From assembly GCA_963718635.1 (NCBI GenBank), contig OY970367.1:4774001-4838000 (forward strand): DNA of 64,000 nt, read 5' to 3'. Of the stretch, positions 1 to 9,690 are shown piece by piece. The notes beneath the pieces are model-generated. The model had not been told where the DNA came from. It ran no database searches and was given only the letters and a program-made list of their open reading frames with translations. The DNA is from JAIOQJ01 sp963718635. Lineage in GTDB: Bacteria; Planctomycetota; Planctomycetia; Gemmatales; Gemmataceae. The position numbers and the translations under genes are program-made. The stretch's first letter is position 1; the number at the start of each line of letters is the position of its first letter.

Positions 1-2
1 AA

Positions 3-380
3 GTCGCTCACGCGGGTCAATCAGTGGCCGAGACCGTCAAAGACGTCGGACATCGTGTTGCTGAAGGCGCTGCCCAAGCCGCCACTTGGGTCAAGGAAAA
101 GACAGGCGTCGGCAGTTGTTCGGAAGGGACGAACAGCGGCTTTGCCGGAGTTAAAGAGCGGATGGATGTCATCGCCTCCTGCGGCAAGAAGGTCGGTGTA
201 GTCGATCACGTCGAAGCAGGCACGATCAAGCTCACCCGCAAGGATAGCCCGGACGGCCAACATCACTTCATCCCGGCTGGATGGGTAGATCGCGTGGACA
301 GCCATGTCCATTTGAGCAAAAATTCGATGGAAACCGAAAAGAGCTGGAAGAGCGATGCCGCCTCGTGCGGTTGCAGCTAG
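3..380 (+). CDS. DUF2171-like small protein, 5' end outside window
   Basis: The frame is open from the first bases of the window (codons for A-H-A-G-Q-S-V before the GTG at 24), so the true start is probably upstream. The part seen has an amphipathic N-terminal helix rich in A, E and K, then a PRC-barrel-like segment: GFAGVKERMDVIASCGKKVGVVDHV followed by a beta stretch ending HFIPAGWVDRV. That pattern (instruction to keep a residue set constant, then I-P-x-x-W-V-D) is typical of the DUF2171 family of small proteins of unknown role. The C-terminus ends in a Cys-rich tail (ASCGCS). An intrinsic terminator follows directly. The family call is from pattern memory and the function is unknown. Confidence 0.6.
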   Translation, partial: VAHAGQSVAETVKDVGHRVAEGAAQAATWVKEKTGVGSCSEGTNSGFAGVKERMDVIASCGKKVGVVDHVEAGTIKLTRKDSPDGQHHFIPAGWVDRVDSHVHLSKNSMETEKSWKSDAASCGCS

Positions 381-392
381 CTAGCCGAATTG

Positions 393-426
393 AAAAAGCG
401 GCCCACAATCGTGGGCCGCTTTTTTA
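393..426 (+). terminator. Rho-independent terminator
   Basis: A perfect GC-rich hairpin (GCGGCCCAC, loop AATC, GTGGGCCGC) is preceded by five A and followed by six T. It lies 13 bases after the stop at 380. Because of the flanking A-run and T-run it could also end transcription of the leftward permease operon on the other strand, so it may be bidirectional between the convergent genes. Confidence 0.9.
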
Positions 427-451
427 TTTGATGTGTCATGCCAGATGTAGC

Positions 452-1381
452 TCACGCCCCCGTAGTCTCCTCAATCCTTCCTCTTCGCCAAGCTCGGCGT
501 TCGCTCCGTTTGAAAAACCAGAGCGCAAACACGCTAAGGCCCAATGTGCTGACTATCAGCGCGGTCGCAAGCTGCGCATGAGTCCAGTCCGAAATCGGGC
601 CTTGCAATAGCGTTTCAGCGGACGAGCCAAGCAAAGCCCGACGCATCCCTTCGAGCCAATAAGTAGGCGGCAGCAGTAAGCTAATGTATTGCAGAATTTT
701 CGGCAGAACCGCCAAAGGAAATACTACGCCGCAGAGTAAGTAAAGGATGCCTGAAATCCCCTCACTCAGATACATTCCTTGCCGAGCCATATTCAAAACC
801 GCTGCGGACAAGATAAGACCAAGGGCCAACAATAGGACAGTGCCGACTACCAGGAAGAGCACCAGCCAACCCCACTCCGTTGGATGGTTTGATAGTGCTG
901 CACGCACTTCGGGAAAAGCCGCGGCGCCAATTGCCAAGTTCAATAGTCCGCCGAGTAAAGCCTGAGCGGCCCCCGCCATTGCTCGACCGACGAAGTACGT
1001 CTGCAGGTGGCCCGGGCTAATATAGATGTATTTCAGCATTCCATAATGTTCACGGTCTGAGATGACGGCATAGCTCATACCGAACATAACCGCGCCTACC
1101 AGTAGATAACAGGCATTGCTCACGTACATGTAAGGAAGAAACGCAACGGGGACGGCCCCCTGCGTTGCCGTGCGTGCCGCGTAATACATACACACCAAGA
1201 GCAATGAACTGGTTACCGGCTTGATAAGCACATAGATGATAAAAAGCCACGGCTCAGTCCAATTGCTTTCGAGCTGCCAGCCGAGCCAAGTTGCCCAGCG
1301 AAAGGTGCTTCGAGGTCGAACAATCATGGGTATTCTCGGCAATGAGTATAGGTTGCTTTTGCGTAGCGGAGCGGTTGTCAC
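452..1381 (-). CDS. ABC-2 type transporter permease
   Basis: 309 residues with about six hydrophobic segments (for example LFIIYVLIKPVTSSLLLVCM near residue 50, LVLFLVVGTVLLLALGLIL near 175, and a last one near the C-terminus ending VFALWFF). The central segment carries the ABC-2 signature pattern R-x-x-G-x-L-K-Y-x-x-x-S-P, where the permease meets its ATPase. It is the second of two permeases on the minus strand, 165 bases after the first, so the pair probably forms a heterodimeric exporter. No ATPase gene is visible in the 5 kb upstream, so it must come from elsewhere. The substrate is unknown. Confidence 0.85.
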   Translation of the reverse strand: MTTAPLRKSNLYSLPRIPMIVRPRSTFRWATWLGWQLESNWTEPWLFIIYVLIKPVTSSLLLVCMYYAARTATQGAVPVAFLPYMYVSNACYLLVGAVMFGMSYAVISDREHYGMLKYIYISPGHLQTYFVGRAMAGAAQALLGGLLNLAIGAAAFPEVRAALSNHPTEWGWLVLFLVVGTVLLLALGLILSAAVLNMARQGMYLSEGISGILYLLCGVVFPLAVLPKILQYISLLLPPTYWLEGMRRALLGSSAETLLQGPISDWTHAQLATALIVSTLGLSVFALWFFKRSERRAWRRGRIEETTGA

Positions 1382-1545
1382 GCTAGCCGAACTGCGCGAT
1401 CAGCCGGGTGAAAATATCAACTATTCGCAGAACGCCAGAACCCGATTGCTTACGCCATTCGGCTCGCCCCGAAAGCGCTCCGCTGTGCAAAGCCTTCGCA
1501 TCGCGGCTAAAAAAGCATTCGAAAATTGTGTGTTCCTCGGCGAGT

Positions 1546-2402
1546 TCACTGCCATTTCACCGTCAGCCGTCCTTCGCGTTGTGACAGTCGTTCGAGATAA
1601 TCGAGAAACCACTTCGCCAACAGGATGAAAAGCACGGAGAGCACCGCCAACATGCAAATCTCAACGGACAACGGCCAAAATCCGTCGGCGGCGAAGAGTA
1701 ATTGGCGCATAGCGTCCATACCGGCGGTCAAGGGAATGACAGCAGCGATGCTGGCCAATGCCGTCGGAAAAACTCTAAGGGGAAAATTCATCCCAGTAAG
1801 CAGATAAACCGGTTCCTGTAACAGATTGACGATATGCCACGCTTCGCGGCCCCATAGAAGGAAAACCGAAGCGAACATCATGCCGAGCCCGTAGAGTGCC
1901 AGCAGCGTCAACAGGAAGGTAAAAACTAAGAGCCACCAGGAAACGGGAGCAAAAGGAATTTGGAATAGGAGAACTCCCACCGTCATGATGACGCTCGCCC
2001 GGACGAAAGTAAGGATCATTCCGCCAAGGGCCATCCCGGCAAGCACTGCCATCATCGAGCCGGGCGCCATGATGTAAATCTCCAGGTTGCCCGATGAGCG
2101 TTCCCAATAAAGTTGGGCGCCCATCGACCAAAGAACGTTCAACCAGAAAGCGGTCATGGCGCCGCCGAGGATCACAAATCCGACATATTCTTCCGTGCTT
2201 TCATGGCCCGGTAAACGTACGCGAAGGCCGCTACGGAAAGAATCGGCAGGATCGCTTCGTGGATAATCCATGAAGGCTGCCGGCGCATGCCGACAATACG
2301 GGGATAAGCACGGGCGGCCATGGTTCTCAGGAACAAGGATACGCTCAATTGATCGACCCTCAAATCTGGCGAACGTTCTTTGATACGCGGCGCAATATCC
2401 AT
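1546..2402 (-). CDS. ABC-2 type transporter permease, frameshifted near 2200
   Basis: Two overlapping frames read as one permease. The first begins with the ATG at 2402 (MDIAPRIKERSP) and contains the first membrane segment (PILSVAAFAYVYRAMKA). Near 2200 the match passes to a second frame with EYVGFVILGGAMTAFWLNV and the rest of the membrane segments, ending LTVKWQ. The ABC-2 pattern appears as W-E-R-x-S-G-N-L-E-x-x-x-x-A-P. The change of frame is -1 (or +2). The gene sits just upstream of the partner permease at 452-1381 and is probably co-transcribed with it. Either a sequencing error or a real loss would explain the break; the good conservation on both sides favours error. Confidence 0.75.
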
Positions 2403-2426
2403 TCTAAGTGTCTGCGCGGAAATAAG

Positions 2427-2505
2427 TCACCGAATTAGTCGCCTTTCGCTCCCGCGAAAGGAAGTCCTTTCGCGGAGCGAAAGGCGACACTTATTTTGCG
2501 CAAGT
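2427..2505. repeat. Long palindromic intergenic repeat
   Basis: A stem-loop built from GTCGCCTTTCGCTCCGCGAAAGG-like arms: the string TAGTCGCCTTTCGC is answered by GCGAAAGGCGAC some 50 bases later, with an inner CTTTCGCGGAG/CTCCCGCGAAAG pair. A partial second copy (ATTAGTCGCCTTTCGC preceded by CTGCGC-AAAATAA) occurs at about 51645-51685. It separates the glycosyltransferase from the permease pair on the minus strand and could act as an attenuator or REP-like element. Confidence 0.7.
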
Positions 2506-2506
2506 A

Positions 2507-3615
2507 TTAAAGGATCGGCTCTGAGCTTGCCGGTTGTGTCCGGCTGAATCGCTCGATGCCTTTTTCCCAAAGCGACCCTTGCATCGCCAAACCGAGCGCC
2601 AGTGCCGGGAAAAGGAAGCGATTGCCGAACAGCGACGCGTTCCATTCATCGTAACGAGCAAAAAACACCAGATTGAGCAATAAAGTGAGGGTCATGGCGA
2701 GCAGGCTAAGTCGAGTTCTCAATGTTCGGGCCCGCCAAGCCACGGCGAGGCCGAGCGGCCATATGAACCAGAGCGGCGCGGTGCGGAGCATGCCGATTTG
2801 GCTGTCGAAAAACAAGTTGCCCAGGCCGTTCAAAATCGGCTGGTTGAAACGCGAATAGTGTTCGGTTACCGTGAAACCTTCAGCGACGATGCGTGCATCT
2901 CGATCGTATCCGGTCACCAACGGTGAACCAAACAGATGCGCGTTAATCGCCAGCATGGGCAAGAGAGCGAAGCCGGCGGCTAGACTGCATTTGAGCATCG
3001 CCTTCGATCCTTGAGGCATTAGAACGAGTGCCAGCGGTAGCAGCAAAAGCCCCAAATAGACTTTGGCCCAGACCGCAAGTCCGGCGAGTAGTCCGCATGC
3101 GATCGGACATTTCTTTTGAGCGCAAATGTAACTCCAGACCATGAGCGCTGTTGCAAACAGATCGGGTGAATAGTTGAAGGTGTAAGCCAAAAAGGGCGTG
3201 GAAATATACCCTGCCAAGGCAAGCAAACGGGCGCCCGACCCGCCGTCGGCTAGGATCATCATTCCATATATCAGGGCAAAGAGTTGAACTAAGTTGAACA
3301 GTAAGAAGCCGAGTTTACCAAAAATCAGGTAGAGCGGAATCGACAGGATCGGCATCAGCACCGAATGCTTCGGCACAATTCGGCCATCCTTCGAGAGAGC
3401 GAAAAAACCTTCGTGATTTTCCAGTTCGCCGGGAAGTTGGTTGCGGATATCCCAATCCCCATCTTGCACGAGCGATTCCGCCGTCGCTGCATAGTAAGGA
3501 CAGTCGCCAAGCAGAAAAGCATCGGGACGCGGGCGCGGTCGAGAGATAAAGCGGTGTAGCCGATCTCGATAACGATGAGCAAGATGCAGAACCATCGGAT
3601 CGAGAGCTTCGTCAT
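2507..3615 (-). CDS. Multi-spanning membrane glycosyltransferase-like protein, frameshifted near 3530
   Basis: The C-terminal 340 residues lie in one frame and contain about ten membrane helices, with a lumenal-type loop D-G-D-W-D-I-R-N after the first one. That layout (one helix, an acidic loop, then many helices) resembles the dolichyl-phosphate-mannose/ArnT-type glycosyltransferases of the GT-C fold. The N-terminal signal-anchor helix (MTKLSIRWFCILLIVIEIGY) is in a second frame that joins near 3530 at the codons for D-R/P-R-P-D-A-F. The combined length, about 370, is short for ArnT proteins. It is upstream of the ABC permease pair and may handle a cell-envelope sugar. The substrate is unknown. 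Confidence 0.65.
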
Positions 3616-3628
3616 GCGGTAAATTTTT

Positions 3629-3865
3629 CCGGCCAACCTCGGAAGTCTGACGACTTCCGCTACACGCTGCGTCTGGATGACTTCCGATACACGCGTCGTC
3701 TGGTCGTAGCGGAAGTCGTTAGACTTCCGGCCAACCTCGGAAGTCTGACGACTTCCGCTACGCGCGTCGTCTGGTCGTAGCGGAAGTCGTTAGACTTCCG
3801 GCCAACCTCGGAAGTCCGGCGACTTCCGCAACACGCTGCATCTGACGACTTCCGCTACGCGCTCG
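3629..3865. repeat. Tandem palindromic repeat array
   Basis: Three direct copies of a unit beginning CCGGCCAACCTCGGAAGTC start at about 3630, 3738 and 3809. Each contains two short inverted pairs (GGAAGTC-TGAC-GACTTCC and CGGAAGTC-GTTA-GACTTCCG) separated by ACGCGTCGTCTGGTCGTAG. The first copy is longer than the second. The array fills the whole gap between the glycosyltransferase and pgi. It can form several alternative hairpins. No open frame is present. Confidence 0.85.
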
Positions 3866-5327
3866 TTACCCGCCCCGGAGAATCTTGTTCATATTCTTCT
3901 TGTATGCTTCAACGCCCGGTTGTCCGTAGGGATTGATGTTCATCAGCCGGCCTTCAACCACCGTCGCCAGCATGAGCATCTGCATCAATTGGCCCATCGT
4001 ATGTTCGGAGACAACCGGCAGCACGAGATCGGTAGTTGGCCGGGCGGCTTCGAGATAGGCCTGGTTGGTGCCCTTCATCGCAGCCATCTGGACATCGCCG
4101 AAGGTCTTGCGCGATAGCGAATTGAGATCGTCTTCATTGCGGTCGGACATGCCGATATGAAAGGGGGCGTGTTTCGTCGTCTTGATAGAGAGGTTGTTGA
4201 TGAGCTTATCGCGGGTGCCTTCCTGATGCTGCTGACCGCGTGAATGCAGATCCCGCGTCTGAACCACCGTCATCGGCGTCGGGCCTTGGCCTTGCTTGCC
4301 GAGCGACTCAGCCAGCAGTTGATCGTACCACATGCCGAGCGATTCCAGCTTGCGCGACCAGACTGCCAGCACGCGCGTATCTTTGCCGCGCTCTTCGGAC
4401 ATGAGATAGTTTACGGCGGCGTATTGCAGCACCGGATTTCGCTCGAAAGGTTCTTCAAGGAAACGGCGGGTCATCGTAGCCGCGCCCAAGAGTAATGCCC
4501 GGACATCAAGCCCCATGACGGCAGCGGGCACCAGGCCGACTCCGGTAAAGACCGAATAGCGACCACCTACACTGTCGGGGATGTTGAGAATCTCTTCTTC
4601 CTTGAAGCCATCTGCCTTGCAAAGATCGCGCAGCTTGCCGGTCAACCCGGTAACCGGGATGATATAGTTGCGCAGCTTCTCCGCGCCCGACCCATAGTAG
4701 CGCGATAGCTCATTCCGGATAACGCGGTAGGCCGCGGCCGTTTCGATGGTGCCGCCCGACTTGCTGACGACGACGCAGCCCCAACGCTCGTCGCGCAGCT
4801 CGGGGTCAACGCAGGTGTTTTCCAGCAGATCGAGCAAATCCTGCAGCGAATCGCTGTCGACGTTGTTTCCTTCGAAATAAACGCGCGGCCTGCCCATGCG
4901 CATCCTGGCGGGCAGTTCGTTGTGGTAGACGTGGCAGAGCGAATCGAACAGCGCTCGGGCGCCGAGATACGAGCCGCCGATGCCAAGCACGACGACGCGA
5001 TCGACCTGATCGCGCAATTTCTGCGACTGGACAATAATTCGGCCGAGTTCGCTCGCATCGCCTTTTCGCCGATGCTGGTCGAGCAGCCGCTGAGGTAGAT
5101 CGATAAACCCGGCGTCGAGTGGTTTCAGCTTGGCGGGCGTGTTGGTCATTTCGCGTTCGGATGCAATTTGCATTCGCACTGCCACCAGCGATTGCTTCAT
5201 GGCATCGACCCGATCGGCCGAGAGAAAATTCTGCGTCTTGCAACTCTCCCAGAGGCGTCCACGCATCCAAGGGCGGGGCAATCAGGCCCTGATAATTGAA
5301 TTCGATCGATTCGTCGGGAAGCTGCAT
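3866..5327 (-). CDS. pgi: Glucose-6-phosphate isomerase, frameshifted near 5268
   Basis: Interconverts glucose 6-phosphate and fructose 6-phosphate in the cytoplasm. The PGI/SIS-fold signatures are clear: VLGIGGSYLGARAL, VVSKSGGTIETA, VGGRYSVFTGVGL, and the late ENDxQ/HQ-type segments seen as RGQQHQEGTRD and the C-terminal PYGQPGVEAYK. Most of the protein is one 471-codon frame; the first about 20 residues (MQLPDESIEFNYQGL) lie in another frame starting at the ATG at 5327, joining near 5268. With that the length matches bacterial PGI of about 480 residues. It is divergent from apgM, so two glycolytic genes share one intergenic region of about 115 bases. Confidence 0.93.
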
Positions 5328-5442
5328 AAATGGCTTCGGATGAGGTTACGGAGGAGCATTGGGAGCGAAAGAAACCTTCGGCTGCCCATCTATACCTAGA
5401 AGATACTGTACGTCATGCTGTCCGGGGTGTAAACTCCCCCTC

Positions 5443-6648
5443 ATGAACATTCACGAACTCATTGCCGATTTGCGCGAACCAGCCGCAACCAAGATTGTGC
5501 TTCTTGTCGCCGACGGTCTCGGCGGGCTCCCTCTCGAGCCGGGTGGCAAAACCGAACTCGAAACCGCTCGGACGCCGAACCTGGACCAATGTGCCAAAAC
5601 AGGCGTTTGCGGGTTAAGCACTCCGGTGCTTCCGGGCATTACCCCCGGCAGCGGGCCAGGCCATCTAGGCTTGTTCGGCTACGATCCGCTGGAATACCGC
5701 ATAGGCCGGGGCATTCTCGAAGCCCTTGGCATCAACTTTCAGGTTGGCGCCAAAGACGTAGCGGTGCGCGGCAACTTCTGCACACTCGATGCAACCGGCA
5801 AAATCTCCGATCGTCGGGCGGGCCGGCCAACGACGGAACGTTGCATCGCGATGGTCCAGAAGATGCGCTCCATCCGCATTCCCGGTGTCGAAGTGTTCGT
5901 CGAGCCGGTGAAAGAACATCGCTTCGTCGTCGTCTTTCGCGGCGAAGGCTTGGGCGACCATGTCAACGACACCGACCCGCAGGCGCTTGGCGTGCCGCCG
6001 TTGATTGCGCACGGGCACGATGAGGCATCATCAAAAACCGCGTCGGTCGTCAACGAATTCGTCTTGCAAGCCTGCAAAGTTCTGGCCAGTGAAGCGCCGA
6101 CCAACGGAGCAACCTTGCGCGGCTTTGCCCGCTATCCCAAGATAGGCACCATGCAGGAAGTGTACGGCCTGAAATCGGCTGCGCTGGCTGTTTACCCCAT
6201 GTATAAAGGGCTGGCTCGGCTAGTCGGCATGGATGTGCTCGACGCGGGCCAGACGTTGAACGATCAAGTGGCGACGCTGAAGAAAGTTTGGGGTCAATAT
6301 GACTTCTTCTTCATGCACTACAAGTACACCGATTCGACCGGCGAAGACGGCAATTTCCCCGCCAAGGTGGACATGATCGAAAAGCTCGATGCCGTCATCC
6401 CGAACATTCTGGAGCTGAAGCCGGACGTGTTCATCGTCACCGGCGACCACAGCACGCCGAGCAAGATGCGCTCGCACAGTTTTCACCCGGTGCCCACATT
6501 GCTGAAGGCCGACCTCTGCCGGCCTGATAAGGTGACGGAATTCAACGAATCAGCCTGCCTATTCGGCGGCCTCGGCCACTTCGAAGCCAAACACCTCATG
6601 CTGTTGGCGATGGCCCATGCCGGAAGACTGGGGAAGTACGGCGCCTAA
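5443..6648 (+). CDS. apgM: 2,3-bisphosphoglycerate-independent phosphoglycerate mutase, archaeal type
   Basis: 401 residues from ATG 5443. It belongs to the alkaline-phosphatase-like metalloenzymes: the first metal-binding Asp is in KIVLLVADGLGG, the nucleophile region is PGSGPGHLGLFGYDP, and the C-terminal metal ligands are in VFIVTGDHSTP and SHSFHPVP. The shorter length and motif order match the archaeal/ApgM form rather than GpmI (about 510). It interconverts 3- and 2-phosphoglycerate without the bisphosphate cofactor. The start was chosen at 5443 because the upstream in-frame extension (to 5359) is not conserved in character and reads through the pgi upstream region. Confidence 0.93.
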   Translation: MNIHELIADLREPAATKIVLLVADGLGGLPLEPGGKTELETARTPNLDQCAKTGVCGLSTPVLPGITPGSGPGHLGLFGYDPLEYRIGRGILEALGINFQVGAKDVAVRGNFCTLDATGKISDRRAGRPTTERCIAMVQKMRSIRIPGVEVFVEPVKEHRFVVVFRGEGLGDHVNDTDPQALGVPPLIAHGHDEASSKTASVVNEFVLQACKVLASEAPTNGATLRGFARYPKIGTMQEVYGLKSAALAVYPMYKGLARLVGMDVLDAGQTLNDQVATLKKVWGQYDFFFMHYKYTDSTGEDGNFPAKVDMIEKLDAVIPNILELKPDVFIVTGDHSTPSKMRSHSFHPVPTLLKADLCRPDKVTEFNESACLFGGLGHFEAKHLMLLAMAHAGRLGKYGA

Positions 6649-6666
6649 TCGAAAGGAAGGGTTTTG

Positions 6667-6724
6667 CTTGGGGAAATATTTCCCCAAGCGTCCCCTTGGT
6701 GGGGACAGGCCTCCCGGCCTGTCC
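6667..6724. repeat. Two adjacent perfect palindromes between convergent genes
   Basis: At 6667-6688 lies a perfect 22-base palindrome with arms CTTGG and core GGAAATATTTCC. At 6703-6724 a second one has arms GGACAGGCC and GGCCTGTCC around TCCC. They lie between the ends of apgM and the DUF11 gene and can serve as a bidirectional stop. The core GGAAATATTTCC returns three times at 51.4-51.6 kb (see findings). Confidence 0.85.
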
Positions 6725-6744
6725 ATTCCGCTCGCCACAATGCG

Positions 6745-8582
6745 TCAATCTTTCGCCGGCGGCGGCGCGATTGGTGCTGCCAGAATTGAGGTTCTGCGCT
6801 GGCACTATTTCCTTGGCATCCGGCGACTTGATATCCAGTGGCGGCAGCGCTCCAATGCGATTCAGGTCGACCTTCTTTGGCTCTCCGCCGGGGCTGATGC
6901 TGGTCGCCTTGGTATTCTTCAACGGCCCCGAACTTGTTCCTTCCGAAGTCATCTGAAACTGAAAGCGGGCTTCGCCTGCTTTCTTCGCCACCACAACCAC
7001 TTTGAGCGTGACGGACTCCTTCGCAGGAATTTCGATGGCGTTGAAGAAGATAGCGCGTTCGCCGCGTTGAAAGGCCGGCTGGGCCTGTCGAAACTCGACC
7101 TGCTCGGGCAGATCGGCAACAATCTTGACGTTTTTCGCAGGCGCTGAACCCGGATTTTTAACTGTGATGGTATAGGTAATTTCTTGACCGGGCGCCGCCA
7201 TCGCGGTTCCTTCGGTCTGCCAGTTCAAAGCGGGAATGCCTTCGAAAGACGTCGGGAGTTTATGCCGCTGTTCCAGGCCTTTATCGGCCCGTGCGGAGAC
7301 CATGATTTCGCGCAGGCCGGCTGATGGCGCAATAAGAGACATGGATACTTCCTTAGTCTCCTTCGGACCAAGAATCGGCATAACCCACTGGACGGCATCG
7401 GGAAAAAGATGGCCGCCGCTGGACGCCTTGGCGACCCGCATTTCAGACGGGAAGGCGCAAGCGATCCGTACGTTATGCAATGCCGCGGTGCCGGTGTTAT
7501 GAACAATCACGAGATAGGGTGTCGGCTGGTTGGCGATCGCTTTTTCGTTGGCCGGGCCATTTACTTGCAGGGAGAGTTTCGCTTCCTGAATGACGCTGTT
7601 GCAGCCAGCTTTGGCCGAGGCGCCGGTTGCCGTCGCGATCGCTTCGCTGGTGAACTCCCCGGTCTTACGAGGCAGGACTCGGTATTCGAGCGTGCGGCGT
7701 CTCGCCCGGCTGTAAGCAACTGATGCTCCACGTTCGTTGATTTGGCGCTGGGCCAACCTTCGAGGCAGGCGCCATCGCGCTTGACGCCTCTTGGACGTAC
7801 TCCAGACCATCGGGCAGCGAATTGACGATTTGGATATCCATCACGGCGACTTGACCCGGATTATTAGCGATTATCTTGTACGTCATCGGCTCATGCAGGA
7901 TGCCTTGCGCCTGGCCGGTCTGCTTTAGTTCCAGCTTAGGATTCACGATCTTCGTCTTGATAATGCGGCCATGCTCGAACTGAACTTTGCCGACAACGGA
8001 AATTTCCGTCGCGTCTTCAGCAGGCTTGAAAACGATGTCGATCAAGCGAGTGGCGCCGGGCTCCAGGGTTTCGAGATGCCATTCCATTTCCTTGGCCTCG
8101 GCATTCGGCTGGGGCATCGCTTTAACCAATTTCGCGCCGCGTGGTAGGGGACAGCGGACAATTACGTTATGCGCCCGGGCATCGGAGGTGTTGGTGGCCG
8201 TTAAGCGATAGGTAATCTCTTGGCCAGTTGGCGCTGTTTCGATGCCTTTGATTGAAATTCGCACGGTCGGGGTGGGAGGCTCCGAAGGCAACACTCCAGG
8301 TACGCCATTGGCCGGCATGCCATGCGGATTTGCGGAGGTCGGCACGATATACTGCGCGGGAGTTATTCCGTTGATCGCCGGCGAAGACTGGAATTGCGGC
8401 GGCAGTTGGCCCGGGACAACCACGGCTGACTCGGGGGCGGGTTTGACTTCGCCTGGCTCGGCCATCGGCGGCTCGTTGAACGACGCAGGCAGCAGCGCCG
8501 GCGGAGTCTCCGCATGGAGCGTAGCGCTGGCAACGCAGCAAACAACGAGCAGACTAAGCATTTGTCGCAACATCCCGATCAT
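6745..8582 (-). CDS. Secreted DUF11-repeat protein, frameshifted near 7715 and probably 6760
   Basis: The N-terminus is a signal peptide (MLRQMLSLLVVCCVASATLHA), followed by a Pro-rich linker and about three DUF11/CARDB-like beta repeats, each with a G-Q-E-I-T-Y-x-x-x-x-x-N pattern (TGQEITYRLTATN near residue 105, then EPMTYKIIANNPG, then GQEITYTITVKNPG). The first frame ends after CLQPGETPHAR; the next frame continues TLEYRVLPRKTGEF, a +1 change near 7715. A third shift near 6760 would give a natural end A-A-P-I-A-P-P-P-A-K-D at 6745; without it the frame runs into apgM. DUF11 proteins are large envelope proteins in planctomycetes; the exact role is unknown. Confidence 0.8.
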
Positions 8583-8776
8583 CCTCCGTTACCTGTCCGC
8601 CTCTCCATACCCAGTTCCAGCTCATGTTAAAAGAGGAGTTTCATTGGGTGGAGCGAATCGGCTTCGCTTCGGAGAGAAGCGATTTCACTCAAGCCGATTT
8701 CCGTTGGTTCAAATTCCGCGTAGATTGAACAGCAGAAGAGTTGTTATTCGTAGTTTTGCCGAGGCCAAACCGTTCT

Positions 8777-9660
8777 ATGCATGATTTCAACGTTGCCGAG
8801 CGTCAAGGCTTTGCTGCATTGCTCGAACTTGCTATCCGTGAAGATCTGGGTAAATTGGGCGACCTGACTTCCTTGGCGACCATACCAGCGGATGCTTTCG
8901 GCAAAGCAACGTTCGTCGCCCGTCGCGAAGGAGTGTTAGCCGGGGTGCCCGCTTGTCTTCGAGCAATTGAGCGCATCGATCCTTTGCTGCATTTTCATCC
9001 TTTGTTGTCAGATGGCGCTATCTGGCGCCAGGCTACTGGATCGCAACCGTCGAAGGTCCGATGCGCTCGATCCTCGCGGTCGAACGAATAGCTCTCAATT
9101 TCTTGCAGCATCTAAGCGGCATTGCCACGCTGACCCGCCGCTACGTCGACGCCGTCGCCGGAACCAAAGCCAAGATTCTCGACACCCGCAAGACCTTGCC
9201 AGGCTGGCGGATGCTCGAAAAATATGCCGTCCGGATGGGCGGTGGAACTAACCATCGCCTAAGCTTGTTTGACGGCATCTTGATCAAAGACAACCATCTG
9301 GCGGCTATGCGCAATGTTGCACCCGGAGCCGGCGATCCGATCAAAGCGGCTATCGAGCGCTGCCGTGAAGCGAATCCCAGTATGCCCGTCGAAATTGAAG
9401 TCGATTCGCGCGAACAATTAGAAGTCGCGCTCGCTTGCAAGCCCGATATTATCTTGCTGGACAACATGACCATCGATCAAATTCGTGAAGCGGTTTGGCG
9501 CCGTGATTCCCAGTCGGCTGCAACGCTCTTGGAGGCCTCCGGGGGCATTGACCTCGGCTCCGTGCGCTGGATCGCCGAGACCGGCGTCGATCGCATCAGC
9601 GTCGGCGCGATCACTCACTCGGCGCCGGCTCTGGATATTGCCTTAGACTATTTGGATTGA
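8777..9660 (+). CDS. nadC: Nicotinate-nucleotide pyrophosphorylase (carboxylating), frameshifted near 9020
   Basis: Converts quinolinate and PRPP to nicotinate mononucleotide in NAD synthesis. Family signatures: REDLGKLGDLTS near the start, then ERIALNFLQHLSGIATLTR, the R-K-T substrate motif in ILDTRKTLPGWR, GGGTNHR, and ILIKDNHL; the C-terminal barrel ends ISVGAITHSAPALDIALDYLD. The first 80 residues and the rest lie in different frames that join near 9020 (D-G-A / L-A-P-G-Y-W, a -1 change). The combined length (about 293) fits the family. Start chosen at the ATG at 8777 because LGDLTS follows at the usual distance. Confidence 0.92.
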
Positions 9661-9690
9661 CGATCACCGCTCTTGCTGCAAGGACTTCCC

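Noticed and set aside
6596..6744. C-terminal extension of the DUF11 protein overlapping the apgM end
   Set aside because: The text is low complexity across the palindromes; a shift near 6760 gives a natural Pro/Ala end.
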